The notes beneath the pieces are model-generated. The model ran no database searches, was not told the DNA's origin, and worked only from the letters and a program-made list of their open reading frames with translations. Below, piece by piece: positions 1 through 9,005 of a stretch of 64,000 nt of DNA. Each line of letters starts with the position of its first letter. The first letter of the stretch is position 1. Position numbers and translations under genes: made by a program. The stretch covers positions 496,001 to 560,000 of the forward strand of contig JAWKUK010000003.1 in NCBI GenBank assembly GCA_041398605.1, read 5' to 3'. Source of the DNA: JAWKUK01 sp041398605. GTDB taxonomy: Bacteria; Planctomycetota; UBA1135; GCA-002686595.

Positions 1-3000
1 GCTGCGCCGCGGTCGAGCCGACCGTGTCGTAGCAGATGTAGAACGCGTCTTCGTCGCCGTCTCCGTCGAAGTCAGCGAGCAGCACTTGCTGCAGGTCGGC
101 CACGCCGCCTGTAGTCGCGGACGAATAGCCGCCGCTGCCATCGCCGACGAACACCGCGGTCGTCGCGACGGGCGCCGCCGCCCAGGTGAAGACGTCGAGG
201 AACCCGTCCTCGTCGTGGTCATAGAGCGTCACGCCCTCGTAGTCGCGGGAAGCGCCGGTGAGCGCCAAGGTCGTGAAGCCGGAGGGCAGGTCGTTCCGGT
301 ACGGCTCAAGGCGGCCGCTGGCCATGGCGAAGCCGACGAGGTCGAGGTCGCCATCGTGGTCGAAGTCGTCGGCGACGAGGCCGTCCGAGGTCACAAACAT
401 GACCAGCTCGGTGGAGTCCGTCACGCCGTCCCCCGCGCCGAGCGCCACGCGAACCGTGCCGGCCTCGAGCACCGCGACGTCCATCACGGCGTCCCCATCG
501 AAGCGACCGAGAACAGCCTGCAAGCCCGGCCCGGCCCCGAGGTCCGCCCCCGAGTCCGTGAAGCCGCCAGCGCCATCACCGAAGTAGAGCGCGGGCGTGC
601 CAAGGATGTCGCTCCCGACGAAGTCGAGGGCGCCGTCACCGTTCGCGTCCGCGAAGCCCGAGAGTGGATCCGCGAGCCCGGTCGGCCCAGCGGTGAACCC
701 ACCGGCCCCGTCATTCAGCCAGAGGTCCACGCCAAACGCCGCGATCGGATCGCGCACGAGGGCGTCCAAGTCGCCGTCGCAGTCGATGTCGACGAGCGCC
801 AAGACCGTCGCGCCGTCCGGCCCGAACGAAGCACCGACCGCGAACGTCCCGGCGCCGTCGTTCTCCATGATCGTGGCGCCGCCGGCGACGCCAGACAGGA
901 CGACATCGATATCGCCGTCGCGGTCGATGTCGCCTGCGGCTCCGCTGCGCGCGGCGACGGCGGTCGTCGAGATGCCCGCGCCGCCGAAGTCTGCGTCGGG
1001 CTGGCCGCCGCTGGCAGAGCCGAAGTAGGCGCGGTGTGGCGCGCCATCGACGATGACGATGAGGTCAAGGTCGCTGTCGCCGTCGAACCGCGCCGCGACG
1101 ACAGCCACGGAGTCGTCGGCCAATCCACGTCGACGCGACTCGGTCACAGTACCGGTGCCATCGTTGAACCACAGCCGCTCGCTGTCGGCGTTCTTGACGG
1201 TCACGATGTCGAGGTCGCCGTCGCCGTCGAGGTCGATCAGCGCCGCGGCGCGGTTGTCATTGTTGCCAAAGCGCTGGTAGGCGGAGCCGAACGTACCGGT
1301 GCCGTCGTTCTTGAGGATCTCGTTCTGCCCGAGCACCGCGATGACGGCGTCGAGGTCACCGTCGCCGTCGAGGTCGCCCAGCACGACGTCTTGCGCCGCC
1401 GTCACAGTCAACGCGTCGCCGACCGTGAATGTCCCGGCCCCGTTGTTCAACCAGGCGCGAACGGGCTGGCCGCCCGTGCCCACCGCCGTGATCACGTCCA
1501 GGTCACCGTCGTTATCGAGGTCGCCAACGGCGAGCGCCACGGTGCTCGCAGCCCCGAGGCTTTGACCCGAGTTCGTGAACGTCCCCGCCCCATCGTTCAG
1601 GAACACGGTGTCCGCGGTGCTGCCCCCGTTGCCAAGGAAGAGGTCGAGGTCACCGTCACAATCGAAGTCCGCGAGGGCGACGGCCGCTGTCGGCCCCGCC
1701 CCAATGGCGCTGCCGTAGGCCGCGAAGCCGCCGTTCCCGTCGCCGATGGCGACCAGCGCGCCCGAGCTCGTAGCGATCACCTGATCGAGCGCGCCGTCGC
1801 CGTCGACATCCCCGAGGGCGATGTCCGTCGCCGCGACAGCGCCCACGACGCCGTTGCTGCTGAACGTACCCGTCCCGGTGCCGAGCAAGATGTGTGTGCC
1901 CTGGCCCGTGGACTCTGCGATCACGAGGTCGAGGTCGCCGTCCCCATCCAGGTCGCCGGCGGCCACCGCGGCGGGCGTGCCCGTCGTCGAGAGCCCGAGC
2001 GCCATCGGTACGAGGGTCGGCTGCAGGTCCTTCCAGCCCGACGGCGCCGCGTCGAGGCCCGTCCCCGCCTGCTCGATCGCATTGGCGGTCATGTTCGTCT
2101 CGATGTCGAGGCCTGACGGGCGCGCGCTCGCGACGTCGTCGATCGAGAAGGCGCCGCGCGTCCGCAGCGTCGGATTCGCGCCGAGGGTGAGGACCACCGA
2201 GTCGGATTCGCTCCCTGCGCCGATCGTGGCCCCGGTCCCGAACGTGTCCCCGGACACCGGCGCGAGGAGGCTCGCGACCGAGGACGAGTTCACGGTGACC
2301 TGCTTGTCGAAGTACAGGAGGAGTTGGTCGCCGCCGTTGATCACCGCGTCCTGATTGAGGTCGAGGTAGTGCGCTGGCGCGAGGATACGCAGGTTCGTCG
2401 CAGTGAAGTCGCCGACGGACGTGGACGGGGCCGAGCTGTTGCCCGCGAGGTCCACCGCGACGGCGCGCACACGCAGCAGGGTGCCGTCCGGGGCCTCGCC
2501 CGTCTCCCACGTATAGCTCCCCGTGTCCGGTGCTGCGGCCGCGATGGTGGTCGCGAAGGTCGCGCCAGAGTCCGTGGAGAGCGTCAGACGCACGGTGCTC
2601 GGGTTCGACTCAGTCGTGGTCCAAGTGATCGACTGCCGACGGGACCAAGACTCGCCGCCACTCGGCGACGTGAGGAGGATCACCGGCGGCGTGTTGTCGA
2701 GCTCAAAGCTCTGGGGCGAACGGCTCGGCGCGCTCTCGTTGGCGGCGGCGTCCGTCGCGATGACTTGGAGGCGGTACTGCACGCCATCGACCAGGGTCGA
2801 TGAGGTCCATTCATACTCACCGTCATCCGGCGTCGACGCGACGACCACACTGTCGTACGTCGCCCCGTCGTCATCCGAGAGGCGGATTTCGACCGTCCCG
2901 GGGTGCGCATCCGTCGTCGTCCAAGTCACGGTGGCCGCGCCGCCGAGGACCTCCGTCCCGACCGGCGCGGTCAACGACGTCACCGGCGCCGTGTTGTCGA

Positions 3001-3376
3001 CCGCAAAGTCCCCGCTGTTCAGCGTCGTCCCGTTCGACAGGATGACGCGCACGCGATAGACCTCGCCGTCCGTCAGCGTGGACGTATCGAGGCTGAACGA
3101 ACCATCGTCAGGGGTCGAGGCCGCGAGCTCCGTCAGGAACGAGGCGCCACCGTCATCGGAGAGCAGGATCCGCGCGCTGCCGCCGTTCGTCGTGCCCGTG
3201 GTCCAGCGGATCGCCTTGGTGCCCCCCCATACGGCGCCCGTCGACGGCGCACTGAGCGTCGGGGTCGACGAGCCGCCCCCGCCACCACAGCCGCCCAGGC
3301 CGAGCGCAAGGGGCAGGAGCCAAAGCGGGAGCGACAGGGCACGGGCGGTCGATTCAAACATGGGGCGGAGGTTCAT
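1..3376 (-). CDS. FG-GAP/VCBS repeat lipoprotein with Ig-like domains (3' end off the window)
   Basis: Secreted lipoprotein, about 1,125 residues visible, continuing beyond the left edge. The ATG at 3376 gives a lipoprotein signal (LWLLPLALGLGGCGGGGG, Cys near residue 27); a second ATG at 3361 (residue 6) is an alternative start. Roughly residues 45-330 hold Ig/fibronectin-like units, each opening with a phrase such as 'NTAPVTSLTAPVGTEVLGG' and ending near 'DLAGN'. From about residue 440 to the edge run many FG-GAP/VCBS calcium-binding repeats with DxDxDxDLD motifs (for example GDLDGDGDLDLVIA, LADFDCDGDLDLFLG). This predicts an extracellular beta-propeller carried on the outer surface. The frame stays open across the whole stretch by spot checks at both ends. 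Ligand unknown. No neighbour upstream is close enough to suggest an operon. Confidence 0.85.
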   Translation of the reverse strand, partial: MNLRPMFESTARALSLPLWLLPLALGLGGCGGGGGSSTPTLSAPSTGAVWGGTKAIRWTTGTTNGGSARILLSDDGGASFLTELAASTPDDGSFSLDTSTLTDGEVYRVRVILSNGTTLNSGDFAVDNTAPVTSLTAPVGTEVLGGAATVTWTTTDAHPGTVEIRLSDDDGATYDSVVVASTPDDGEYEWTSSTLVDGVQYRLQVIATDAAANESAPSRSPQSFELDNTPPVILLTSPSGGESWSRRQSITWTTTESNPSTVRLTLSTDSGATFATTIAAAAPDTGSYTWETGEAPDGTLLRVRAVAVDLAGNSSAPSTSVGDFTATNLRILAPAHYLDLNQDAVINGGDQLLLYFDKQVTVNSSSVASLLAPVSGDTFGTGATIGAGSESDSVVLTLGANPTLRTRGAFSIDDVASARPSGLDIETNMTANAIEQAGTGLDAAPSGWKDLQPTLVPMALGLSTTGTPAAVAAGDLDGDGDLDLVIAESTGQGTHILLGTGTGTFSSNGVVGAVAATDIALGDVDGDGALDQVIATSSGALVAIGDGNGGFAAYGSAIGAGPTAAVALADFDCDGDLDLFLGNGGSTADTVFLNDGAGTFTNSGQSLGAASTVALAVGDLDNDGDLDVITAVGTGGQPVRAWLNNGAGTFTVGDALTVTAAQDVVLGDLDGDGDLDAVIAVLGQNEILKNDGTGTFGSAYQRFGNNDNRAAALIDLDGDGDLDIVTVKNADSERLWFNDGTGTVTESRRRGLADDSVAVVAARFDGDSDLDLIVIVDGAPHRAYFGSASGGQPDADFGGAGISTTAVAARSGAAGDIDRDGDIDVVLSGVAGGATIMENDGAGTFAVGASFGPDGATVLALVDIDCDGDLDALVRDPIAAFGVDLWLNDGAGGFTAGPTGLADPLSGFADANGDGALDFVGSDILGTPALYFGDGAGGFTDSGADLGAGPGLQAVLGRFDGDAVMDVAVLEAGTVRVALGAGDGVTDSTELVMFVTSDGLVADDFDHDGDLDLVGFAMASGRLEPYRNDLPSGFTTLALTGASRDYEGVTLYDHDEDGFLDVFTWAAAPVATTAVFVGDGSGGYSSATTGGVADLQQVLLADFDGDGDEDAFYICYDTVGSTAAQ

Positions 3377-3512
3377 GGTGTCTAGGGCCGGGACGGTCCC
3401 GAGCCCAGGATCGACCACCGCCGCCGAAGACTTGAGCCGCCCGAACGCGACCGCAGACGCGGCCCCGAAGCCCTCCCCGCTGACGTCGAGACCCGCACTC
3501 CCCACAGATGCG

Positions 3513-3547
3513 GCGAGCCGCGCCCGTCAGTGACGGGCGCGGCTCGC
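3513..3547 (-). terminator. Hairpin terminator after the radical SAM gene
   Basis: A near-perfect palindrome (arms 3513-3529 and 3531-3547, reading CGAGCCGCGCCCGTCA and its complement) begins 21 bases past the stop codon of the minus-strand radical SAM gene. It lies between that gene and the next minus-strand start. There is no clear T tract, so intrinsic termination is inferred from the stem and position only. Confidence 0.55.
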
Positions 3548-3567
3548 GTGAGCGCTGCTGATCGCGC

Positions 3568-4974
3568 TCAGTGGTGGTTCGTGACGACGTGGCGCTTGGG
3601 CGGCGGCACGAGGCCCACCGCGCGGCCGAGCCGCTTTTGGCCGTACTTCGGGTTCTCCATGTAGTAGAGCGCCCGCTCGTAGAAGCGCCGCACGCGCTGC
3701 GGCATGCCGTAGTACCACTTCTCGTAGGAGCGCACCATGTTCTTGCGCAGCTCCTCGAGCTCGATCTGGCTGAAGTTCTCGTGCTTGTAACCCGAGCGGT
3801 TCGACGAGACGTAGTTCTCCGAGAGGTCGGAGATGTCGATCGAGGCTTGGTAGTTGTCCCAGGACTCCGTGCCGATCAGCGGGTTGAACACCGAGATGCG
3901 GATCAGGTCCGGGCCCGCGAGGCGCAGGACCTTCTCGGTCTCTTCGATGTCCGCGCGGGTCTCGCCCGGCGAGCCGACGATCAGATAGACCTTGGCCCAG
4001 ATGCCCGCGCGGCGCGTCATCTTCGCCGCGTTGACGATGACCTCGGGCGTGAGATCTTTCTTGAGCACGTCGAGCATGCGCTGCGAGCCCGATTCCCAGC
4101 CGTAGTAGATTCGGCGGCAGCCCGCGCGGTGCATGTGCTTCAACAGCGGGTAGTCGACGCAGTCCGCGCGCGTGTTCGCGACCCACTCGAACTTCAGCCC
4201 GCGCCGGATGATCTCGTCGCACATCTCGTGGATGCGCTTCTTGCGCAACGTCAAGATCTCGTCGACGAACAGGATCACGCCCGGGTCGTAGGCCTTGATG
4301 ATGTGCTCGAGCTCGTCGACGATCGCCTCGACCGAGCGCACACGGAAGCCCCGGCCCGTGAGCTCCTTCTGGCAGAAGATGCACTTAAAGGGGCAACCGC
4401 GCGTCGTGAAGATGTAGACGAGGTGCTCGGGGTTGTTCTTGAAGTACGACTCCATCGGCAAGAGGTGCCGCGCCGGGATGGGCAGGTCGTCGAGCTTCTT
4501 GATCAGCGGCGGCGCGGGGTTGTCCACCCACAGCTCGCCGTCGCGCATGGAGGCGACACCGGGCACCGCTTGCACGTCCGCGTCGACGCCGCCATCGATC
4601 GCGCGCAAGAGCTGGGGCAGGGTGTACTCAGCCTCCCCCTTCAAGACGTAGTCGAAGTGGCCGCTGTCGAGGAACACGCCCTGGTCGACCGACGCGTGCG
4701 GCCCGCCCATGATCGTGATCTTGCCCTGCTCCTTCGCGTACTTCGCCCACGCGATCGCGCGCCGGATGTTCGGGGTCAACGCGCTGAATCCGATGATGTC
4801 GTTCTGCGCGATCGCCTCCTTCATCTCCTGGTCCGTGCCGACGCGCTCGTCGTGCAACGCGACCGGGATCTGCTCCCGCTCGAGCTGTCCGCCGAGGTAG
4901 CCGATGCCCAGGATCATGGACAGCGGGTCCTCCTGGACGTGAGGCTTGACGTAGGTCAGAAGGGTTTTGCGCAT
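3568..4974 (-). CDS. B12-binding-domain radical SAM protein
   Basis: Predicted 468-residue radical SAM enzyme. The N-terminal ~140 residues fit a cobalamin-binding-type Rossmann domain (LGIGYLGGQLEREQIPV, then IIGFSALTPNIRRAI and IMGGPHASVDQG). The radical SAM core follows with the [4Fe-4S] cysteines in TTRGCPFKCIFCQKE (CxxxCxxC). Later come ADCVDYPLLKHMHRAGCRRIYYG and KVYLIVGSPGETRADIEET, typical of this class. I chose the ATG at 4974 (MRKTLLTYVKPH) because family members begin there; the open frame extends 69 codons further upstream without recognisable sequence. Substrate unknown: such enzymes methylate or rearrange lipids, cofactors and glycans. It sits downstream of a glycan operon after a 259-base gap, so co-function is only suggested. 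Confidence 0.8.
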   Translation of the reverse strand: MRKTLLTYVKPHVQEDPLSMILGIGYLGGQLEREQIPVALHDERVGTDQEMKEAIAQNDIIGFSALTPNIRRAIAWAKYAKEQGKITIMGGPHASVDQGVFLDSGHFDYVLKGEAEYTLPQLLRAIDGGVDADVQAVPGVASMRDGELWVDNPAPPLIKKLDDLPIPARHLLPMESYFKNNPEHLVYIFTTRGCPFKCIFCQKELTGRGFRVRSVEAIVDELEHIIKAYDPGVILFVDEILTLRKKRIHEMCDEIIRRGLKFEWVANTRADCVDYPLLKHMHRAGCRRIYYGWESGSQRMLDVLKKDLTPEVIVNAAKMTRRAGIWAKVYLIVGSPGETRADIEETEKVLRLAGPDLIRISVFNPLIGTESWDNYQASIDISDLSENYVSSNRSGYKHENFSQIELEELRKNMVRSYEKWYYGMPQRVRRFYERALYYMENPKYGQKRLGRAVGLVPPPKRHVVTNHH

Positions 4975-5233
4975 CGATTGAGTGGGCCAACAGGCCCGAA
5001 CGGAGAAACGTGAGTGTCGCAGGCGAACGCGGGCAGCTGCGCGGAGACGCAGACCGCTCGTTCTCGGGCCACTGCATCGTAGCCTCCACCGCAGCGTGTT
5101 GCAGCGGAGTTCGTCGCCATCGAAGATGAAGATTCGACCGTTTCCCCGGGCGATGTGAAGGAATCCCGAGTTGCGCCCCAAAGCGGCCCGAAACGCCCCA
5201 GGGAGAGCCTGAAAGGCGTCCCGCGGGACGACA

Positions 5234-6475
5234 CTACACTGTGGAGTAGACGCCCAAGAAGTCCTCTGTCAGGCGCTCGATCGTGAAGCGCGCCTCGAGG
5301 CGCGCGCGCCCGGCGGCGCCCAGGCGCGCGGCGAGCCCTGGCTCCACGAGGAGCCTCCTGATCCAGCCGGCAAAGGCCGCGACGTCGAACGGATTCTCGA
5401 TGAAGCCCGTCTCGCCGTGGAGCACGACCTCGCGCGACCCGCCGAAGCTCGTCGCCACGACCGGCTTCGCGTGCTCCATCGCCTCGAGGTTCACGAGCCC
5501 GAACGTGTCGAAGCAGATCGAGGGCGTGACGAAGACGTCCGTCGCGGCATAGGCCAGCGGCAGCTCGTCCGGGCCAAGCCACCCGGTCGGGACCACCCGG
5601 TCCGCCACCCCGAGCGCCCGTGCTCTGGGCGCGAACTCGCCGTCGTAGACCTCGCGCTTGCCCATGACGATGAGGCGCAGGTCGGGCAGGTCGGGCGCGA
5701 GCAGCGCCAGCATCTCCAGCAGTTTCCCGACGCCCTTCTGCTCGTGCAGCCGCCCGCCGATCGCGAGCACTCGCTTGCCGACTAGGCCGTGCTGCGCGCG
5801 GAACGCGGCCACGGCGTCGTCGTTCGGGCGGGCTGGCGCCAGCTTCAAGGCGTTGTGCACCGTCGCGTGGACCGGCACCCGGTTGGCCCGCAGCACCTCC
5901 CCCAGCGCGTCCGAGACGACCGTCACGGCGTCCACGTCGCGCTCGAGGACCTCGCGGATGCGGGCGTTCCGCCCGGGGCGGAAGCGCAGGCGCTGGCACG
6001 GCACGCACTTCGAGGGCCGCGCCACGACGTCGAACAGCGCGCCGCCGTGCGCCTCGCCGCCGTGGAAGCACGTCAGCTTCTGGTAGCAGAACGTCATCAC
6101 GTCGTGCGCCGTGAAGACGACCCGCGCGCCAGCCTCACGCGCCTGCGTCAACGCGTGATAGCCGATGTGCGTGTGCACGAGGTGGGCGTGCACGACGTCT
6201 GGGCGCCACTCGTCCAGCACCGCGCGGAGCGGCCGGTCGATCGCCTTGTTGTGCAGCGACCGCCACGCGCGGAAGCGCACCGGGTAGTCGGAGTGCAGCC
6301 GAAAGACGGTCATGCCGAGCACCTTCGTCGGCGACGCGTCGCGCGGGTCCCGGACCGTGGTGACGGCGGCCGTCTCATGCCCGAGCTCGCGCAGGCGCGC
6401 CGCGTGCTGGTACATCTGACGCGTGCTGGAGCCGACGCCCGGGTCCCCCACCTCGCACAGGAAGAGCACCCTCAC
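5234..6475 (-). CDS. Glycosyltransferase family 4 (GT-B)
   Basis: 413-residue retaining glycosyltransferase, probably cytoplasmic and acting on a nucleotide-sugar donor. The N-terminal acceptor domain opens with MRVLFLCEVGDPGVGSSTRQ and the C-terminal donor domain carries KRVLAIGGRLHEQKGVGKLL and the E-x7-E region in FDTFGLVNLEAMEHAKPVVA, followed by GGSREVVLHGETGFIE. A cysteine-rich stretch near residues 125-165 (FCYQKLTCFHG, then CVPCQRLRFR) is often found in GT4 enzymes of surface-glycan clusters. Its start overlaps the stop of the upstream GT4 gene by 4 bases (ATGA), so the two are translationally coupled. Last gene of the overlapping glycan operon; acceptor and donor unknown. Confidence 0.85.
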   Translation of the reverse strand: MRVLFLCEVGDPGVGSSTRQMYQHAARLRELGHETAAVTTVRDPRDASPTKVLGMTVFRLHSDYPVRFRAWRSLHNKAIDRPLRAVLDEWRPDVVHAHLVHTHIGYHALTQAREAGARVVFTAHDVMTFCYQKLTCFHGGEAHGGALFDVVARPSKCVPCQRLRFRPGRNARIREVLERDVDAVTVVSDALGEVLRANRVPVHATVHNALKLAPARPNDDAVAAFRAQHGLVGKRVLAIGGRLHEQKGVGKLLEMLALLAPDLPDLRLIVMGKREVYDGEFAPRARALGVADRVVPTGWLGPDELPLAYAATDVFVTPSICFDTFGLVNLEAMEHAKPVVATSFGGSREVVLHGETGFIENPFDVAAFAGWIRRLLVEPGLAARLGAAGRARLEARFTIERLTEDFLGVYSTV

Positions 6476-7644
6476 GCGCGGCCTCCGCGGCGCGCGTCAT
6501 ACAGCTCGAGGACCCGCCGCGCGTTCTCGTCCCACGGGCTCGCGGCAGCGTGCGCGCGCCCCGCGGCGCCCATGCGGGCGCGCAGCGCGGCGTCCGCGAC
6601 CAGCGCCCCCAGCGCCGCGGCGACGGCGCCCTCTTCCTGCGCGACGAGGCGCCCGGTGACGCCGTCGACGACCGCGTCCTCGGCGCCACAATCGAGCGTC
6701 CCGATCGACGGTGTCCCGCACGCCGCGGCCTCGAGGTAGACGATCCCGAAGCCCTCGAAGCCGCCGTCGCTGGCCGTCACGGGCGTGTGCAGAAAGACCT
6801 CCGCGCGCTGCAACAGGTCGACGAGCTCGTCCTCGCCGATGTTGCCGACGAGGTGCAAGCGGTCCGCGACACCCGCGGCTTCTGCGAGGGCCAACACGCG
6901 GCGCTCGTAGGCGTCCCCGGTGCGGCGGCCGACGAGCACGTGGTGCAAGGTGGGGTCCCCCTGGGCGACGCGGCACCAAGCGGCGACGGACAGGTGGTGC
7001 CCCTTACGCTCCTTGAGCTCGCCGATCCCCAGCGTGAAGCGCCACGCGTGCCACGGCTGAGCGCCGACCTCGCGCGGCGCGGCGTACTCCGACGCGTCCA
7101 CGGAGTTCGGCACCACGACGACGTGCTCGGGCGGCAACACGTCCGGCGAGACGAGCGCCAGGAGCCGCCGCCGCGTGTAGCGGCTGACCGAGATCATGCG
7201 ATCGAAGCGCCCGTAAGCCCGCCGCGCCCGCCGCGCGTGGCGCGGGTCGACGAGCGGCAGGATCGTGTACGTGCCGTGCGCGGTGGCGATGCAGGGCTTG
7301 CCCGCGAGGCGCGCCGCGTCGACCGCGACGAGGCTGTGTGGGAAGTCCTTGATCGCGTGCACGACGTCGGCGCCGCGGGCCGCGCGCCAGGTGCGCCACG
7401 TCGCGGCAAGGCGCGAGACCCAGAAGCGCAGGGGCGACATGTAGAAGAAATAGTCCGGCGGCAGCGCGACCTCGACCCGCCAATGCGCGGGGACGTCGCG
7501 CGAGGTCGGGCGGTGCTTGCGGCCCAGGAGGACATGCACCTCGAGCCCGGGGCGCGCGCGCTCCAGCGCCAGGAGCAGGCGCACCGTGTAGCGGCCGACG
7601 CCGTCGAGGTCGGAGAGCGAATCCGTCAGGACCAGGACCTTCAT
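6472..7644 (-). CDS. Glycosyltransferase family 4 (GT-B)
   Basis: 390-residue GT4-type glycosyltransferase. MKVLVLTDSLSDLDGVGRYT opens the acceptor domain; HVVVVPNSVDASEY and the donor-site segment GGFEGFGIVYLEAAACGTPS (E-x7-E) followed by LDCGAEDAVVDGVTGRLVAQ mark the C-terminal domain. The ATG at 7644 was preferred over the much longer open frame because it opens the canonical Rossmann strand and overlaps the stop codon of the upstream glycosyltransferase by 4 bases (ATGA). It in turn overlaps the next gene by 4 bases. Part of the surface-glycan operon. Which sugar it adds cannot be told from sequence. Confidence 0.85.
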   Translation of the reverse strand: MKVLVLTDSLSDLDGVGRYTVRLLLALERARPGLEVHVLLGRKHRPTSRDVPAHWRVEVALPPDYFFYMSPLRFWVSRLAATWRTWRAARGADVVHAIKDFPHSLVAVDAARLAGKPCIATAHGTYTILPLVDPRHARRARRAYGRFDRMISVSRYTRRRLLALVSPDVLPPEHVVVVPNSVDASEYAAPREVGAQPWHAWRFTLGIGELKERKGHHLSVAAWCRVAQGDPTLHHVLVGRRTGDAYERRVLALAEAAGVADRLHLVGNIGEDELVDLLQRAEVFLHTPVTASDGGFEGFGIVYLEAAACGTPSIGTLDCGAEDAVVDGVTGRLVAQEEGAVAAALGALVADAALRARMGAAGRAHAAASPWDENARRVLELYDARRGGRA

Positions 7645-9002
7645 GCGACGTCTCCCTGCGCGCGCGCGGCGGGGCCGCCTGCGGCCGCGGCCTGGGCGCT
7701 GCGCGCGCCCATCCAAGCCAAGAGGCGCGCCGCGCGCGCGCCCCAGGTGTGCTCCGCCGACAGCGCGCGCATGCGCGCGGAGCGGCGCGCGCGCTCGGGC
7801 CCGTCCGCGAGCAAGCGCAGGAGGCCCGCCGCGAGCGCGCCCGCGTCGTCGGGCGCCACGAAGACGGCCTCGTCCTCGCCCAGGACCTCGCGCAGGCTCG
7901 GCAGGTCGCTCACGACGAGCGGCAGCCCCGCGGCCTTCGCCTCGAACACCTTCAGGGGCGACGTGTAGCGCGCGCTGATCGCGGGGCGGCTGCGGTTCGG
8001 CACGACGCCGACGTCCGCGGCGGCGAGGTACAGCGGCACCCGCGCGGCCGGCTGGAAGCCGTCGACCCGTACCTGCCCGAGCTGCGCCGCGTAGCGCCGC
8101 ACGCGCTCGACGTCGGCGTCCATGCCCCCGGCGATGACGACCTGCACGTCGGCGAGGCGCGGGTCGTGCGCCGCGTCGACGAGGACCTCGACGCCTTTCC
8201 AGTGCATCAGGCCGCCGGTGTAGACGACGACCGGGCGCTCCGGATCGAGGCCGAGCGCCGCGCACGCGTCCGCGCGGCTCGGCAGCGCCGCGAAGCGCTC
8301 GGGGTCGAACGCGTCGTGCGCGACGCAGACGCGCGGGAGCGCGGGCGAGGCGCCCTGCGCGAGGTCCACGCCGTAGTCACGGCACAGCGACACGAGGTCC
8401 TCGCGCACGCCGCCCGAGATGGCCACGACGCCCGCGAGCTCCGCGGCCGCGCGCGCGAGCCAACGGCGCCGCAGGCGTCCCTCGGGGATCCGATGCAGCT
8501 CCAGATACGTGCGCGGCCTTGCGCGCAGTGTGTGCGCGACCTCGAGCTCGCGGGTCAGCACGAAGTCGTCTGGCGCGGCCTCGCGGGCGATCAGCGCCGC
8601 GGCGCTGCGCGCGAACGACAGCTCTTGCTCGCGCGCCGGCAGGAACTGCAGCGCGCGCGGGACGCGGTCGATCCAGTCGATGCAGCGCGCCGCGCGCAAG
8701 GCCGGGACATCCGCCACGGAGAGCGCAAAGCGGCGCGCGATGTCCGCGTGGAACGCGGCGCGCGCTGCGCCGACGGCCGCCGAGCCGTCGGGCTCGGGCG
8801 CGCCGGGGGCGTCGGCGCGCCGCGCGTGCACCAAGGTCGTCCGCGTGCCGGCGCGCACGAGCGCCGCAGACGCCTGGAGCACCTGCAACGTCTGCGCGCG
8901 CGGCGAGGGCACGCGCGCGTTTGCGACGAGCCAGAGCGCGCCCGGGCCGTCCGAGGGCGCGGCCGCAGGCGTGGCCAGCGACGAGGCTGCGGGCGTGGAC
9001 AT
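7641..9002 (-). CDS. Glycosyltransferase family 4 (GT-B)
   Basis: 453-residue GT4-like protein. After a ~20-residue low-complexity Ala/Ser/Pro start, LWLVANARVPSPRAQTLQVL begins the acceptor domain, a form common in GT4 proteins that act late in exopolysaccharide assembly. The donor domain has RPVVVYTGGLMHWKGVEVLV and SARYTSPLKVFEAKAAGLPL, then VVSDLPSLREVLGEDEAVFV. The sequence is rich in GCGC because of extreme base composition. Three bases separate its ATG from the stop of the membrane sulfatase-like gene, and its stop overlaps the next GT4 start, so it sits mid-operon. Sugar specificity unknown. Confidence 0.82.
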   Translation of the reverse strand: MSTPAASSLATPAAAPSDGPGALWLVANARVPSPRAQTLQVLQASAALVRAGTRTTLVHARRADAPGAPEPDGSAAVGAARAAFHADIARRFALSVADVPALRAARCIDWIDRVPRALQFLPAREQELSFARSAAALIAREAAPDDFVLTRELEVAHTLRARPRTYLELHRIPEGRLRRRWLARAAAELAGVVAISGGVREDLVSLCRDYGVDLAQGASPALPRVCVAHDAFDPERFAALPSRADACAALGLDPERPVVVYTGGLMHWKGVEVLVDAAHDPRLADVQVVIAGGMDADVERVRRYAAQLGQVRVDGFQPAARVPLYLAAADVGVVPNRSRPAISARYTSPLKVFEAKAAGLPLVVSDLPSLREVLGEDEAVFVAPDDAGALAAGLLRLLADGPERARRSARMRALSAEHTWGARAARLLAWMGARSAQAAAAGGPAARAQGDVA

Positions 9003-9005
9003 CGA

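Noticed and set aside
86..2116. 676-residue + strand open frame opposite the FG-GAP lipoprotein
   Set aside because: It lacks family motifs; the minus strand carries regular DxDxDGDLD repeats and a lipoprotein signal. High GC creates long antisense frames.
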